This document shows, one piece after another, positions 38,176 through 51,320 of a DNA stretch of 64,000 nucleotides (positions within the stretch are counted from its first letter, which is position 1; every line of letters begins with the position of its first letter). Position numbers and translations under genes: made by a program. The DNA is from Campylorhamphus procurvoides (Eukaryota; Chordata; Aves; Passeriformes; Dendrocolaptidae): contig WBMV01009285.1 in the NCBI GenBank assembly GCA_013396655.1, positions 277,980 through 341,979 on the forward strand, in the 5' to 3' direction. The notes beneath the pieces were generated by a model, which saw nothing but the letters and a program-made list of their open reading frames with translations, ran no database searches and was not told the DNA's origin.

Positions 38176-40794
38176 GAACCAGAGCAAGAGAGAAAGCGGA
38201 AAAATAGGGACCAAGAAAGAAAATAAGGTACACTTCTTGGGGAAGACTACTAAAATGATGGCAACATTTAGGGATAAGTTATGATTTTCTCTGTGCTGCA
38301 AAGGTACAAAAAGTGTCAGCTGTTTTTATGAACACAAGCAAATGCATACAGTCTGAATAATTTTGCTATTTTCTTAATAGAAGAAAGAAAAAGGCAAGAA
38401 ACTCAAAAGGTACATCTCATCTCTGCAACATTCTGCATAGCATTAAATATAAAATTGTTCCAAAACCAACTGGAAAGTGCCACAACAAAGGTAAGGGTGG
38501 GATCAAAAAATGTGTTTACCTTTTACAGTTGTACATATAAGAACAAGACAGAAATTACCTACAACAGTTTCCAGAAAATTGAATTATATTTATATGAATT
38601 CCACAGAAGAAATCTCCTTTATAAAACTACTTTTTGTTGTTTCAAATTTGAAACAGTTTACATATCTGTATATTAAAATCAGAATTTGCATAAATACCAC
38701 ATTTTGTTCTTCACACTGTTCTTCACACAGTGTCTTCTGAATGATACAATAACAACCTTCTTTTACAAATTACATGTCTTATGAAAGTTATTTTTAAAAT
38801 AATTTAATAGTGTGACAATGTAAAGCACCTGAAGAATCAGAGGACATGGCAGCAGCAGAAGCCAAAACCCTCAGAGACTTACCAAGTTTAGTTCTGCTAT
38901 CCAGTAAAAATCAGCTACTTAACATGGATGGAATCTAGAAAGGATTCAGATGAGTGCTGTCATCACCTCCTGAAATCAGCTGAGTTGGGAGCATTTAGCC
39001 CCTTCTGGGTTGCCACCTCCTCTGTCACAAAAAAAAAAGCAGCTGAATGTTTTCACAAGAAGCCAAGCAGCTCAAACCAATTTCAAACAAAGCTAGAAAC
39101 TGCAAAATATTATCCCAGTCAACGCTGTAAATTATTCACTGTGTTCTAAAAGACAGAAACCTGCCTTGGCACTATGTATGACAGGTCTGCTATCAGGAAT
39201 CCAAGCTGGTCCTTAACTTATGACAAAAGAGAGACGGCAGAAAGAGACACGGCAAACTTCTGTTGTACTCAGGCAATGCTTTGGTCATGTTCTACCTTGA
39301 GGGGTTTGTGTGGGTGCTGTGCCTGCTGCTTTCACTTGTCAGTCCCTTATTTTTAAAATAGCAAGTATTTCTATCTTCTTTCCGTATCAGTAAGTCTGCC
39401 TGAGTTGGAAGAGTTTATGTAGGAGGTATGAGAGAGGGAGAATGTTTATCTCATGTATTTCATGATAAAAATCATGGTATCACTGTTTCAACTCAGAGAG
39501 AAAGTGGTGTCCCCTCTAAATCCTGTCTCACTCCACTCTTTTTTTCCATGGGGTTTACATAGTCCAGCACAGCTCACAGATTATTCTTTTCCCTCTTCTC
39601 CCCATATACAGCATGACTGTTTAGGTCAGATGGACATAAATATTGTTACACCACTGAACTACCAACTCCATTAGAATAATTAGATCCACACTGTGCTTCT
39701 GATGATTGTTCTAAAGTTCTAATAAAAAGAGACCTGGGAATCCTTTCAACACAAAAAGTCCTTTTCCAGTATTCTTACTTCTCCGGCAGCATTTTTAATA
39801 TTCATACCTCTGGAAGACCTGGCTTCTCTTAGAGTAGCTAGTGCTTTCTTACACTAGTCTTTTTATTTCTGCTGGAAGCCTAATAGAAACTGCCTGCCTT
39901 CTCCTAGACAGTCATTTCTGTATCACAACATCAGCATAACTGTAACCAGCCTGTATGCATTTTTACATTTTTCCAGTATAAAGGGAACTTTGCATCTTCA
40001 CCAGATTTCAGAACAACTGCCTTTAACATTTTCATTTTCCACTACTCTTCTAGGCAAGTCTGGCTTTGCTGATAGAATGAATCATATTTAATAGTGTTAC
40101 TGCTGGCTAACAAAACAAGAGAATTAAAATATTTTCCATAATGATATGCAAGGGTATTTCCAAGAAAAATGGATAAACATTTAATTTTTGTTGCAGATAG
40201 AGACAGCAAAACCATCAGTGGACAAAAATGCCCTCTCAATATATGGTCACCTTCATCAGAAGTCAAGGAAGCTGAAGGTGTAGTATGGGCTACTTCACTG
40301 GGCACTGGCATGCTTACCTTCACATCTCCTCTCAAAGGAAACAAAGAGACTACCAGATGGTCACAATTTCAAGGCCCTTTTTTTTTTTTCCTCAGTGCAG
40401 TGATTGTTGCGACAGAACTATCAGGATCCATGAATAGCACATTCCTGGCAACGTTAAATCACTCACATTATGATTATTGGTGAATTCAGAGTGCTTCAAA
40501 TTAACAAATGCACAAGTGTTCAAATAGCCTCCTAAGAGGTACTTCTGCACAATCATGAAAAAAATTGCAAATAACAAGAATAACACAATCATCAAGATAC
40601 ACACAGTGCAAAGAATTGAATAATAGGATGTTAACATATTCAAAGGCACAAGAAATAACAATGGGTAGCCTTGACTGGCAGTTATCCTTCAAAATCTTAC
40701 TGCTCCCAAGAGACAAATTTTTATTAAAGGATGAGAGTGGAAAAGAAATTGTTAGTTAATTATCTCTGCTCACTAAAAGGAAACAACAACAATT

Positions 40795-40807
40795 AAAAAA
40801 AAAAAAA
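40795..40807. repeat. Poly-A tract
   Basis: A13 after CAACAACAATT. Confidence 0.9.
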
Positions 40808-42149
40808 CAAATGTGAGCAAAGTAGAAAATGTGTGCAGCCAAACCCTGTCAAAGACTTAATTTCCAATGCAGTACCCCTCAGGCAATGGGAGCGTAGCCC
40901 ATATAAGGACTTCAGAATTAATTTCCTTAAAATTGTTTATCATCTCAGTGTGTGACATAATAATCCCCAGGCACCTTAAAATCATTTCACTAGCAAAACA
41001 ATTCATTTCTTCTTCATGCATAAAATCACACGCAATATTAGGATGTGGACTCAATTGCTGCTGTTAATTTTGTTCCCATTGCTGTAAAAATAACACTGAT
41101 TAAGTTCCTTTGAAAATGAAACGTTGCATAATCCCACACACACTGAGGTTAAGAACAAAAACATCAACAGGGACCCACTACTCTTAGGCATGTTCCTTTG
41201 AACTACAGGTCCTGATACATGGAAGCGAGACTGGTTCTTTCACATCCTTCTCCCTCCCATACTGCTACAGAAAGAAAGGAGAATAAAAAGATGTTGCAAT
41301 CTCCTGATAACCAGTTCTTCTTTACAATCATTCTCCTCAGGGTTATTCCAACCCTGATGGGTTGACTTAAAGCACTGGTTTTAGGTACCTTTATACTACA
41401 GTGTGACCAGCATCTGGCCTGCCTTAGTTACCCAGCCCAGCAAACAAGGCAGGTGTAAAAGATTCCCTCCAGAAACCTGCTACTTATCAAAACTATCAGA
41501 GCTGGATAAGCAGGATTTTCTCTTCTTTTTGTATAGGACTTGACATATCTTTGGAGTTCCTAGAGTCAAATATGGGGAAAGACAGCACAAGAAAGTAAAA
41601 GACTGAATTAATATGCTTAAAACAAGACTATTCCTTCAGTGGTTCTGCTCTGAGAGTCCATTGAGAACAAGATGTTGAAGTCCAGCTATGAAAAGTCTGC
41701 TTTCCCTGCTTTCCTCCATCCAGCCTCTCTCTGGTTATCTCCTAGTTTATCCTTATGGGAAAAGGCATTGTTTTTCTCTTCTCTTCTCTCCCATTTCTTC
41801 CCAATCCCCACAAACACATTTTTATCATGGGTCTGTGTTCTTTGGAAAACAATATGGTAACATTTTTTACAAATCAGACAATACCTCAGGATGTCCAAAG
41901 AGATTTTCTTCCACTGGACTATTTCAATTTTGTCCACTTTTGACAGTTAACTCTAGAGATTGAGATTATTACTATCTTACATTTTAAAATTATATTTTAA
42001 AAGGCTAAAAATCATGCTAACAATGAAAAAGAACTAGTTTACACTGCCTCATACATCTCTCCTCCATTTGTTCATTACACCCAGTAGTTGCTTCTCTATT
42101 TACACTTGCCTGCAACCCTTCCAGGACAAAAATGGGTTGCAACTCACCT

Positions 42150-42250
42150 TAATCCAAATCTCATTGAAGTCAATGGAGAAATTACCATTTGATCCAAAGC
42201 CCACCAAAGACAATGGAGAAAGTCCCATTGACTTCAGAGGAGTCTGGATA
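42150..42250. mobile_element. Probable fossil palindromic DNA transposon (MITE-like)
   Basis: Two arms face each other: ATTGAAGTCAATGG at 42163-42176 and CCCATTGACTTCA at 42224-42236. Their outer flanks are similar (AATCCAAATCTC on the left, the complement of GAGTCTGGATA on the right). GATCCAAAGCCC sits in the middle. Palindromes of this wording (GATCCAAAGCCCATTGAAGTCAATGG-like, truncated here) are a recurrent old repeat of amniote genomes as I recall them; I cannot name the family with certainty. Confidence 0.55.
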
Positions 42251-43036
42251 CATCCCATCAGGTGCTTGTGCACTGTCCATAATGGTCCTAGATTTTGAGG
42301 AGATTCTATGAAGGCTGGAGACAGAAATGGTAATGATGGTTCTGGAAAAAATGTGGAAAAATATTTATAGAAATTCTGCTTGCACTGATGAAATGCATTC
42401 ACTAACCATGCAGGCTGCTGCTGTGGTTGCAGGAAGATGTATCAGGGTCAAATTCACAGCATTGCAAAGAGCTTTCTCTCCCCATGTCACCATGAAAAAG
42501 ATGAAACAAAGGGTTCTCTCAGGACTAGCACAAAGCTTTACCTGATCAGTGTCTGTCACACTCTGTGTGGAGAAGGGGACAGCAATTTTGAGCACCCTAT
42601 TAGGTATCCATGATACATCACTGCTGCTTGTTATGACCTTGTAAAAACAGAAGCATTTCTTTATCCTTTCTGTACACAAAGTTGTAGGAAGATCAATTTT
42701 CTGCTATTGAGACAACACTTTGCTGCTGGAGATGTCCTACATCATGACAACAAAGGGACAAATTGACAACAAAAATTACTGTAAGGCCAAAAGGTAACAT
42801 CAGCAGCACTATTTCTATGTAGTTATCAAGTTACCTTCACAGTGACAAACATAGCTAAGCTTAAACTGCTCTGTGAGGACATGGATTTGAAAGGCAGCCT
42901 AAGGTATAATCAACACTTCAGAAAGCCATTTGCTTGCCCTGTCACATGAAATCTAATGCCAGATCATTTTCCTCAACCCTCTGTTGAACAGAAAATGGCT
43001 TTAAATTAGTTTTTCAGTCTAGTAACTGAGGAAATG

Positions 43037-43070
43037 AAAAAAAAAAGAAAAAGAAAAAAGAGAGGGGGGA
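43037..43070. repeat. Polypurine tract
   Basis: An all-purine run of A and G (A8-G-A5-G-A6-GAGAG, then G6), strand-asymmetric. Confidence 0.85.
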
Positions 43071-44692
43071 ACATTGCCCTACTTTAAGGAAATAATTGAA
43101 GCAAACCTGTTATGTCTCAGCAAAGCTGTTGATCCTGCTAAGTGAGTAATTGCTGCTGACTTTGCCAGTTGTTCCTACAGACGCCACCAGAAAAAGGGAG
43201 ACCCAAAGCTTAGAGATTAAATAAAACCAGAGCAAAAAATAGAATTAAAATGAAGGAAAAAAGTGGAGCAGGAAACAGGCAGAAGTGAAAATTTAATTTA
43301 CTGCTCAAAGTAGACCAAACAAAATATGCCTTGAAGATTTATCACTGGAGAGAACCATCTTGTATATTTTTTATTCAGGAGGAAATTCACATCCCAAATA
43401 GGGCATGGCAAACCACTCAGCAACAGGAACAGGCTTTTGAAGTGAAAAGAATGTTTTGTATAGCTCAGGTGGCGATTGTTATCACCTGTGATTCATCTAC
43501 AGCCAGACTACTTCATGACAGACTGACTGCTCATCAGGTCCTAAAGTGTCTTCAGACAGCAAAATGCCACTCAGGTACAAGTGACCCAGGTAGAAGTCAC
43601 TACACATCACTGTCATGAATATCCTGGCATTTACACAGTTCCTTTATCTGAAGCAGAGTTGGTCATGGCCGCATCATGCAAATCCATATCATAGTGCTTA
43701 TGGCTTGCCACTAGTGAATAATACCCAGATCAGTGCAGGCATCAACAAGCATCAGATAATTCCACTGCTGAAGGTGTGATTCCACAAGATAAGGAAGGAG
43801 TAGATCATCCTCCCCCTTTTCATTCCTCTTTCCCGTCATGATTCAAGTGGCAAACTGCTGTTGTTTTCCTTGGATCAAGTCTGGTTTTCACCAAACCCAT
43901 TCCTTAGCTAATTAAACTTGAGACAACAGCAAAAAATTAACTGAATAAAACCAAACAAACTTGGATGTTTCTTCTGCCATTTCTGCAAAGTCATAAATTC
44001 CAGGGCTGTTGCAAGGGATGGAGAAGACCACACAGCTGGAAGCAATGGGGAGATGAGCAGGAGTAGGAAGAGAGCAAGACCTTTTTACTTTTTTGGTGGC
44101 AGAAGACTACTGAGATCGACTCATCTGCCTGGAAAATTGCAGTCCAAGAAATCACAGAAAGTTTCCAAGGCATTTGAGGGCGTAGGCTTATCTCCATTAT
44201 CTTCATGTTCACAAACTTGGTTTGTACACAAAAGAAACATATAAACCAAAGTAACTGAAATCGATGGTTAAGCATCTCAGACAGTAGCCATGCCCTCACA
44301 TCCAGCATCAGAATTCCATGACTGGTGGGTTGGCATTAATCTACAATAAAACTATAGCATTGTTCCTCTTGTAAAATGTACCAAAACTCCATACAGGAAG
44401 ATCAGTGTTTGGAAGATGCTGAACAAAGTCTTAAGAAGGACAAAAACATTGGGTTGCAAGGGCCTGTTAATGCACATCAAGGAGCAGGTAGGGAAGGTAT
44501 AAAACCTCAGGCAAATTTCCCCGACACAGGATTGACAAATATTTCACATTCTGGGTTCCCAGGCATGGGAACACAAACAAGTGTGAAGAAGTTTGATTCC
44601 ACTTAATGGTTCCCCCTCTAGTTTAATTGAGGAAAAATGAAAGCAGGAGCTGTGGAAAGTGAACCAGGAGAACTGAGCCAATCTGGATAGAA

Positions 44693-45005
44693 TTACAAAG
44701 GCCCAGCCTCAGTATCGAGTTCAACGATGGCATGAGGATTGGCAACAAGCTGAAAAATACATGGCCAACATTGCAAGAGATCCTTGTGGGTGGTGTAAAT
44801 CACAGAGCCAAAAGGTAGTCCTGAGCTTCTGTTCTTTTCTTCCTGGTTATTTCTGGATCGGAACTGCTCATAGAGTGCGTTTCGCTGCGCTTTTGTGCTG
44901 GGGATTAACTGCGTGTGGCAGCCAGCCACACAATTAACAGCCTTTCATTTATACAGCCACTCTTATCAAATGGGTCCCAGAGCACTCTTCAGACTTTATT
45001 AGGTG
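44693..45005. other. Unusual block: interrupted inverted repeat, clustered CpGs and open minus-strand frame
   Basis: The minus strand is open for 78 codons (44693-44929; reading STKAQRNALYEQFRSRNNQ), not recognised. CpGs cluster at 44877-44912 (TGCGTTTCGCTGCGC). An inverted repeat with core arms GTGTGGC (44913-44919) and GCCACAC (44925-44931) has outer TTAA/TTAA arms. The next segment (TTTCATTTATACAGCC ... GGGTCCCAGAGCACTCTTCA) recalls an old amniote repeat I cannot name. It could be an ancient repeat or a conserved non-coding element. Confidence 0.3.
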
Positions 45006-48000
45006 ATTTGTAACTGCTGTAGTTTCTACAGTCAGACTGTGAACCATGGAGAAATGGCACTCTCAGAAATAATCTAAAAATAATTTTAAAAATCAGAAGT
45101 AATGTCTTATCCATCCCCTGAGACAAACAGCCTGACACTGCAGCAATATTTAAAGTAACCAAAAGGGCATATGCATTGAGGGCTTCAAAATCTACACTGC
45201 CAAAATAACCAGCTTCTTATTTTTATTAGTAACAGAGGTAAAGAAAATCAGCAACAATGTGGCTACAAGAGGTTTTAGCAAGCTTTCCCGAAGAAAGAAA
45301 ATTGACTGTCTTTAGAGCTTTTCCATGTCCATCTAGCAGGTTTTGAGCTCTTTAACTCATGAATTCCCAAATTTCCTCCCACACAAACCCGAGGGAAGCT
45401 GCAGCACTGCCCACCAAGGAGGGAGCTGGCATCAACTCTGCTTTACCCATTCATCCCACTGCCTTGGACTGCTAGGCCTCTGTGGTCGTGTGCCTTGATT
45501 TTGGAGGTATGCCCTCTGTCATGTGAAAGAACAGCTAGAACAAGACAGAGTTCCAGAAATAGAATTATTCCAGTAGTCTCCTGTGAATGCAATTTAGGAA
45601 GCAGCAAAGAATTCTTACTTCCTCTTGGATAATGATGGCATTTGGAAATGTTATTGTCTTCAGCCTTCTGCTTTGCCCTTATTCTGAAAGTCACTCCTCT
45701 CCTGGCATGGTGGACCAACAGATCAGGAGTCACAAGCACATTCTGTGACTGCAACCCTATGCATCAGCATAGTTTGATTTCTGCAGCCTAGGGTAAAATG
45801 CTGCTATTCCTATGCAGAAAATAACTTCCAGCATTGAAAAAATGGACTTTTGAGGGTGGCAAACTTTTCAACTATGTGGCTAAACTCAGCAAAAATTGTA
45901 AGCAGAACTCCAGAATTAGCTGGGGTGCCTGGGACAATCAGGTGGAAGGATTCATATAATTTAGGATATTAGAGGGTTAAGTATTCTGTATGAGTGCACA
46001 TATTAAAGGCAATGTGTGTTCAATATAGCGCAAAAACCATGAAGCAAAATGACATAAAAGCCATTTCCTTTACAATTCCCAACAAAACTCCTTTGAGATT
46101 ATAACAGCTAGCAAATAAGGAACCAAGCTGGGAAAAGGACTGCAAACAAGCAACTGTAGCATAACTAATTGATATGATTACGATTCAGGCTTTTTTTCCA
46201 CATGACAATTTTCAGCTGACTTGCCAAGGTCTCTCCAGCCAGGACCCAGCTGGCTGACAGTAAATACTTCAGAATGAGGTTTTTGGAAAATCTTCAGAGG
46301 CTCTGAAGCCCCTGAGCTACTTGCTATGAATGAAGGAGAACTCTTTGTAGACCAATTCCCTCCCACCACAGCAACACTTCCTTCTTTACTCGTGATTTTA
46401 TGTGATTTTTGTGTCAGTCACAGTAATTGCATTCACAGAGTGAAAATACATAAAATTTGTTTCTAGCTTCCCTTTTAATAGAATTTAGCAGATTGAAACA
46501 AGGACAAACAGCTTCAAGAGACTGATGGACCCTCTGCGTGTTATAATCTACCACTCTGTACCACCACCATTGATCTACAGTTCAGGAGACAGACAATTCT
46601 GTTCTGAAGCACATATTCTGTATTTCTTATTTTTAATTACACTTCTTCAAAAGAAAATGTGTTTTAAAATCACAAATTGATCTTAGCATAGCCAAGCAGG
46701 GTAGCAGCAGTTCTCTCAGAAGGGTTGTCAATCAAAATCAAGCATTGAACCAGTATTAGTTCTTATTTTATCTGGTGTAGAATTTCATCTGCAAACATGC
46801 TGGATGATGCCAACTTTCCAAGCAGACACCTCAGCAATAACTATTTACTTTCTGGCCCTTGGAAATGCTTTCTAAAGTATTTTGTCCTTTCTCATTTGCA
46901 ATATGGATCAGTAAATAATGTTTGAAGTGCTAATGATGTAAACTTATTTTCTGAAGCACAGAAACTTTAAAATACAAGACTATGACTTTATAGTACCAAA
47001 CTGAGAGTAGAAATAACAGCTACCATAACCATCACATTCCAGTGACTCTGCCATACAACTGTGAACTCCTGGCTTCAGAAAACTCACAGTTTCCCAAGGC
47101 AGGATCCCCGAACTCCCCATGCTAGAGAGAAAACTTCAGCATACCTAAGAGCCCGGGTCAAGAAGGAAAAAGGATTCTTGTTTGCCCAAAGCAATAGTGG
47201 GACTGGTCCAATGTGCTGTGGCAACATACATCCTGGAGTGCACTGAGTGTGTCCACAGCAGTGTAGAGGGGTGACTGCCATGCAGTGGTCAGGCACAGAG
47301 CTCTGTGGGTGCATGGGGGTCATCTCAAGCCACCAGCCACGATGGGAAAGTGCCAGGACAGACAAACTCAGCTTCTGTTGTGAGCCTGTGTCACAGCAAT
47401 CGCACTGGGCAAGCACACATCAGCTGTTTCCTTCAACAGTAGTTTGTTTCTAAAAGAAAGATTATGAACCCTTTAAACAAGAGCCAAAAAGTGATTTAAT
47501 GCACCAAAACTTCCCTTACTATCAGAAGGAAAATGCCAACTTGGTTTTAACAGCAATTCTATTTTTTAATGAAAATGTCCCATGCCCTTATGGCTGAAGT
47601 CAAACACCCTGCTTCATGTGGTTCTGAGTTGGATCATTAGGGCACTCTGTAAGGGGCCTGCTATCCTTAACAAGTTACATCACTGAACCCAAAAAAATTC
47701 TGTTTCCTTTTCTTCGTTAAAAGCTTCAAATTGGGATACTAAGAACCTATTTGACCAAATCCCACTTGCTTTATAAATTAATTAGACATCTTGCTGTCTT
47801 CAAATCCCTGGCTCCAAAGTTATAACACTTTGCTACCTGAAACATTGTTATCCTTACAAACTAAATACTTGAAACAAAAGAGAATTAAAGTACCACTATA
47901 AAAAAACCCCAAAAGAATGTTAAGAGTTACAGGAAATGTTAATCAGAGGGTCAAGTTCTGCTTTTATTTTCACTGTTGTAAATCCAGGCTAGCAGCCTTA

Positions 48001-48277
48001 TCTTTCCTGCAATTGCTGTGGATATGAGAACCTTACATTAAGAAACCATGTGAAAAAAACCAAAACCAAAAACCCTCATTAATTCATTTGGAGTTTTAAG
48101 ACGGCTGGGCTGAGCTTAATTACCAGCTCACTGCCATGGGAAACAAGAGGTCACTCTTCCTCTTCAATCTCAGTCCTGGTGTCCCTCTTCCATTCTGTTT
48201 GTCTTATGTTTGTGCTCTTTAAACCCTGAGCAAGGTCTGCTCCAGGATTAAAAACATATTTATTCTTTTTTTTTCAG

Positions 48278-48429
48278 AAAGGAGAATAACTTTCGAGTGG
48301 GCTAATGAGTTGAATCAGTTCATTGCAGATAAATTTAAGAGTAAGCAAGGAAGGAAGGAAGAAGTAAAGCCAAATATTCCTTTGGTAAACTGTTTACTCA
48401 CTGCCTGGCAGTATTTAAGATCAAAATAG
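48278..48429 (+). other. Weak candidate exon with strong splice acceptor
   Basis: A T-rich tract ending TTTTTTTTTCAG (AG at 48276-48277) precedes a 49-codon open frame that reads RRITFEWANELNQFIADKF and later NIPLVNCLLTAWQYLRSK, stopping at TAG 48427. The family is not recognised. It includes an (AAGG)3 simple repeat. Without a donor or a partner exon it is only a lead. Confidence 0.15.
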
Positions 48430-49014
48430 CTCTCCTAAGCGTCAATAGAAACACATTAAGTCCCAAAAAATTGTTGCAACTCAGTAATCCATGTTGGTTA
48501 CCATGGAAAAATTATGAATATGGACACCACCAGGGGTTGTCCAAGTTAGGAATGACTAATCTGGTATTTACACACACACACCCCTTTTAACTGGACAAAC
48601 ACCAAGTATGACTGCATTTATTTTATTACTTCTTTATTACTTATTTACCACAATAAAAGGAATATTACTTAAATATTCCCATTTGTAGATTCTTTTTTAA
48701 CATGGAGTTTTTATGATTTCAGGGTAAAACTCTTCACCTGGATTTTCAGGCCCTGAGATTAAGCAAGAATAATGAGTTAAAACTATACTGCCTACAGTTT
48801 AAAAAAATTGAATCAGGCCTTCCACAAATGCTGCACTTGTATAATTGCATTAAAAGTTGGGAAACTGAAATCTGAATTGTGAACCTTATTAGTTGCTTTC
48901 TGGTTACAGCACACACAGGCTTCATGTTTTCAACCTCTCCTTTGCTCTTGTGAAGTTAAGAAACCTTCTTTTGAAAGGTTTTCAGTTGATGCAGCAGCAG
49001 AAACATGAATAAAA

Positions 49015-49112
49015 TTAAAAAACTAAAAAGAAAAAAAAAACAAAAACAAAAGAAACCAATCAGAAAAACCCAACCAACCAAAAAACCCACCCACAACAAA
49101 AAAAAAAAAAGA
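49015..49112. repeat. A-rich low-complexity tract
   Basis: About 100 bases made almost only of A and C with repeated AAAAAC, AACCAACC and AACCCACCC words, lying directly 5' of the 49.2 kb CR1 copy. Confidence 0.9.
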
Positions 49113-49149
49113 TACCACAAAAGCTGTAATAGAGCTGTATCAGTGAGGA

Positions 49150-49380
49150 TCTTTTAGATTAGATATTGGAAAAAATTCTTTATTGTGAGGGTGGTAAGGC
49201 GGTGGAACAGGTTACTCAGAGAAACTGTGAATGCCCCATCCCTGGAAGTGATTAAGGCCAGCTTGGATAGAACTCTGAGCAACCTGTTCTCATGGAAGGT
49301 GTCCCTCGCCATGACAGTGGGATTGGAACCAGATGATATTTAAGGCCACTTCCAACCCAAACCATTCTATGATTCTATGA
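49150..49380 (+). mobile_element. CR1 LINE fragment, 3' end, plus strand
   Basis: The sequence shows GTGAGGGTGGTAAGGCGGTG, CATCCCTGGAAGTGATTAAG, GGAAGGTGTCCCTCGCCATG and a tail CTATGATTCTATGA, all standard CR1 3' landmarks. An A-rich tract (49015-49112) lies just 5'. A further copy of the tail octamer region (ATTCTATGAT at 49393-49402) follows the end. Confidence 0.93.
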
Positions 49381-50989
49381 GCTTTGTTCCTAATTCTATG
49401 ATCTTTGTACTTTCCCAATACTCATGTTTGACTCTCATTTTTAACTTCACTGAAGTCAACTGCTCTATGTTTTAAATTTTTTTCTAGAAATAAATGGTAA
49501 TGTTTACTGAAGAAGGGATGTAAGATGAGTATTAACACTTTTAACTTGCAAGTGTTTAAAAACTAAATCAGTACAAAAGAGCAATCAGCAGTGTTATGTA
49601 GCAACAAATAGAGGTTACCAGGACAGAGTACGGCCTGATGGTTTCTTTAAATCCATAGTTCATGGTGTTGATCTGTCCCTTCAGCATTAAAATAGTTTCA
49701 TCCCACCATATATCCTGCTGTGAAGGATGGAAATGCTACCCCCACCAGAGAGATGAGGAACTCTGGCATAAAGTTTACTGTCACATTAGTCAAAGGGTCA
49801 TATTTTCACCTGACTCCATTGCCACCATCTGCATTTCAGGACAAGCCAACTATGACACCAAGCAAATCAGCTCAGGTGTAAGAATTTAAACTCTTCACTT
49901 AACAGTAATTCCACAGTCCCCAGCCACTTCTGCAAATTCAAGCACATTTACTGAAGACTGTACATAGATAACCACAGGGTTCAAGGTCCAGGTTCACAAG
50001 TAATCGACAGGCTGGTGCCCAAAATCATGTGGGGATGTCACTTCCTTGCCAACAAAAGGTCCAGTTATTCTTTTCCTCTTCTACAGATGAAAAGCCAGAG
50101 TTCGAACAAACATTTGAACCACAATGTGTGGAAGCACTAGAGTTTGTTGGGCTACAGGAGGGCACTGTATAATTTGTCGTCCTGAAGTACTGTTACAGCT
50201 CTCGAATTTACAGGCTAATTTCTACTGGGATTTTGTAAACAGTAACTATAAAACCACAGCTGGGGGAAGATACAGCACCTCAGGAGAAAGAACATCCCCA
50301 GGGTGGGAAAGAAAGAGCCCACAGGAAGGAAGGTGGAGACATGGTGGTTGCTGTGCTGTGGCGTCAGAGGGGCAGGTAATGAAAAGCTTCCTTGCCTGCT
50401 GTTGTTCCAGCCCTCATACATCATTACTTGCTGAAGCAGACAAAGAAAAGTTAAATGAGGAAGGAAAGCTGGAATGGAACATCGTGGTCACCTTCACATC
50501 CGGCATCATCCTCTGTTTCCTTGTTAACCAAATATAACCCAGATTTATTTCACTGTCATATTTTCTTTTGAATCAACTGATTTTTTTTTAATTAAAGGAA
50601 ACCTTTCTAAAGCTGTAGGAAAACACAAGCTCAAGCACAAGGGTAACGATTATAGCCTTTTTATGTGTATGTAGAAGTGGTATATTACTACCTCCTAGCA
50701 ATTCACTTCTCTGAAAAAAAGAACAAAAGGAGGTAGTACTACAAAACCATAGGGAAGTAATAATTTTCTTATAAATATATATTTAAATAATGATAAAATA
50801 TTTCTTCAGCCTACAGAAGCTTGACATTTACATACATTGTTAAAGGAATAGAAGAAAATCATTCTTTGGTAAGTAAAGAGATGCAACTTGTGAAGTGAAT
50901 CAAAGCTACCTTTTTGCAGTGTTTTCTTTTAATATTTTTTTGAGATTGTTGAGAATCTGACAAAAGGAATCCAGACCCAGATGAGAAAT

Positions 50990-51320
50990 ATTTTTTGCTC
51001 TTTTTTACCCATTTCATTGTTCACCATGACCAATGGAAAATTAATTTTGCATTCTGCATCAACCAGCAAATTTTGAGTCTCATTTCAATTTTAAAACTCA
51101 TAGTTTTCTTCATGAATTAAATATGACACCTAGTAATACAATCACTACAGTAATGCTGGAATTTTAGTTCCAATAATGCATTGATTAAACTTTGCCCTCA
51201 GGAGTTTCAGTTTTCAGCTTGACAAAAGTTGCTTTGATTATCTCACGTTTGCATTTTCTATGTATAAGGGCTTAAGTACAGCGTGATGATTTGGAAGGCA
51301 TGTAGAATCGTGCCTGTCAT
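50990..51320. other. Possible conserved non-coding element
   Basis: The block is AT-rich but not low-complexity and has no repeat signature. It carries dense homeodomain-type and TCF-type words: GGAAAATTAATTTTGCATTC, AATAATGCATTGATTAAAC and GTTGCTTTGATTATCTCACG. Conservation is not testable from one sequence. Confidence 0.25.

Larger units (their letters stand above)
36472..49149. other. Intergenic DNA, no recognised gene
   Basis: Apart from the repeats listed separately (microsatellites, the 42.2 kb palindromic element, the 44.7-45.0 kb block, the 48.28 kb candidate) I see only unique AT-rich sequence with chance open frames. Confidence 0.6.

Noticed and set aside
44376..44606. 76-codon plus-strand frame with balanced composition (YQNSIQEDQCLEDAEQSLKK)
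   Set aside because: It looked protein-like at first, but there is no known family, no splice signals and no supporting neighbour exon.
50075..50120. MIR-like words CTACAGATGAAAAGC and GTTCGAAC
   Set aside because: The order and spacing do not follow the MIR core closely enough.
50124..50537. 137-codon plus-strand frame
   Set aside because: No recognised domain, ordinary base composition and no splice or promoter context; treated as a chance frame.
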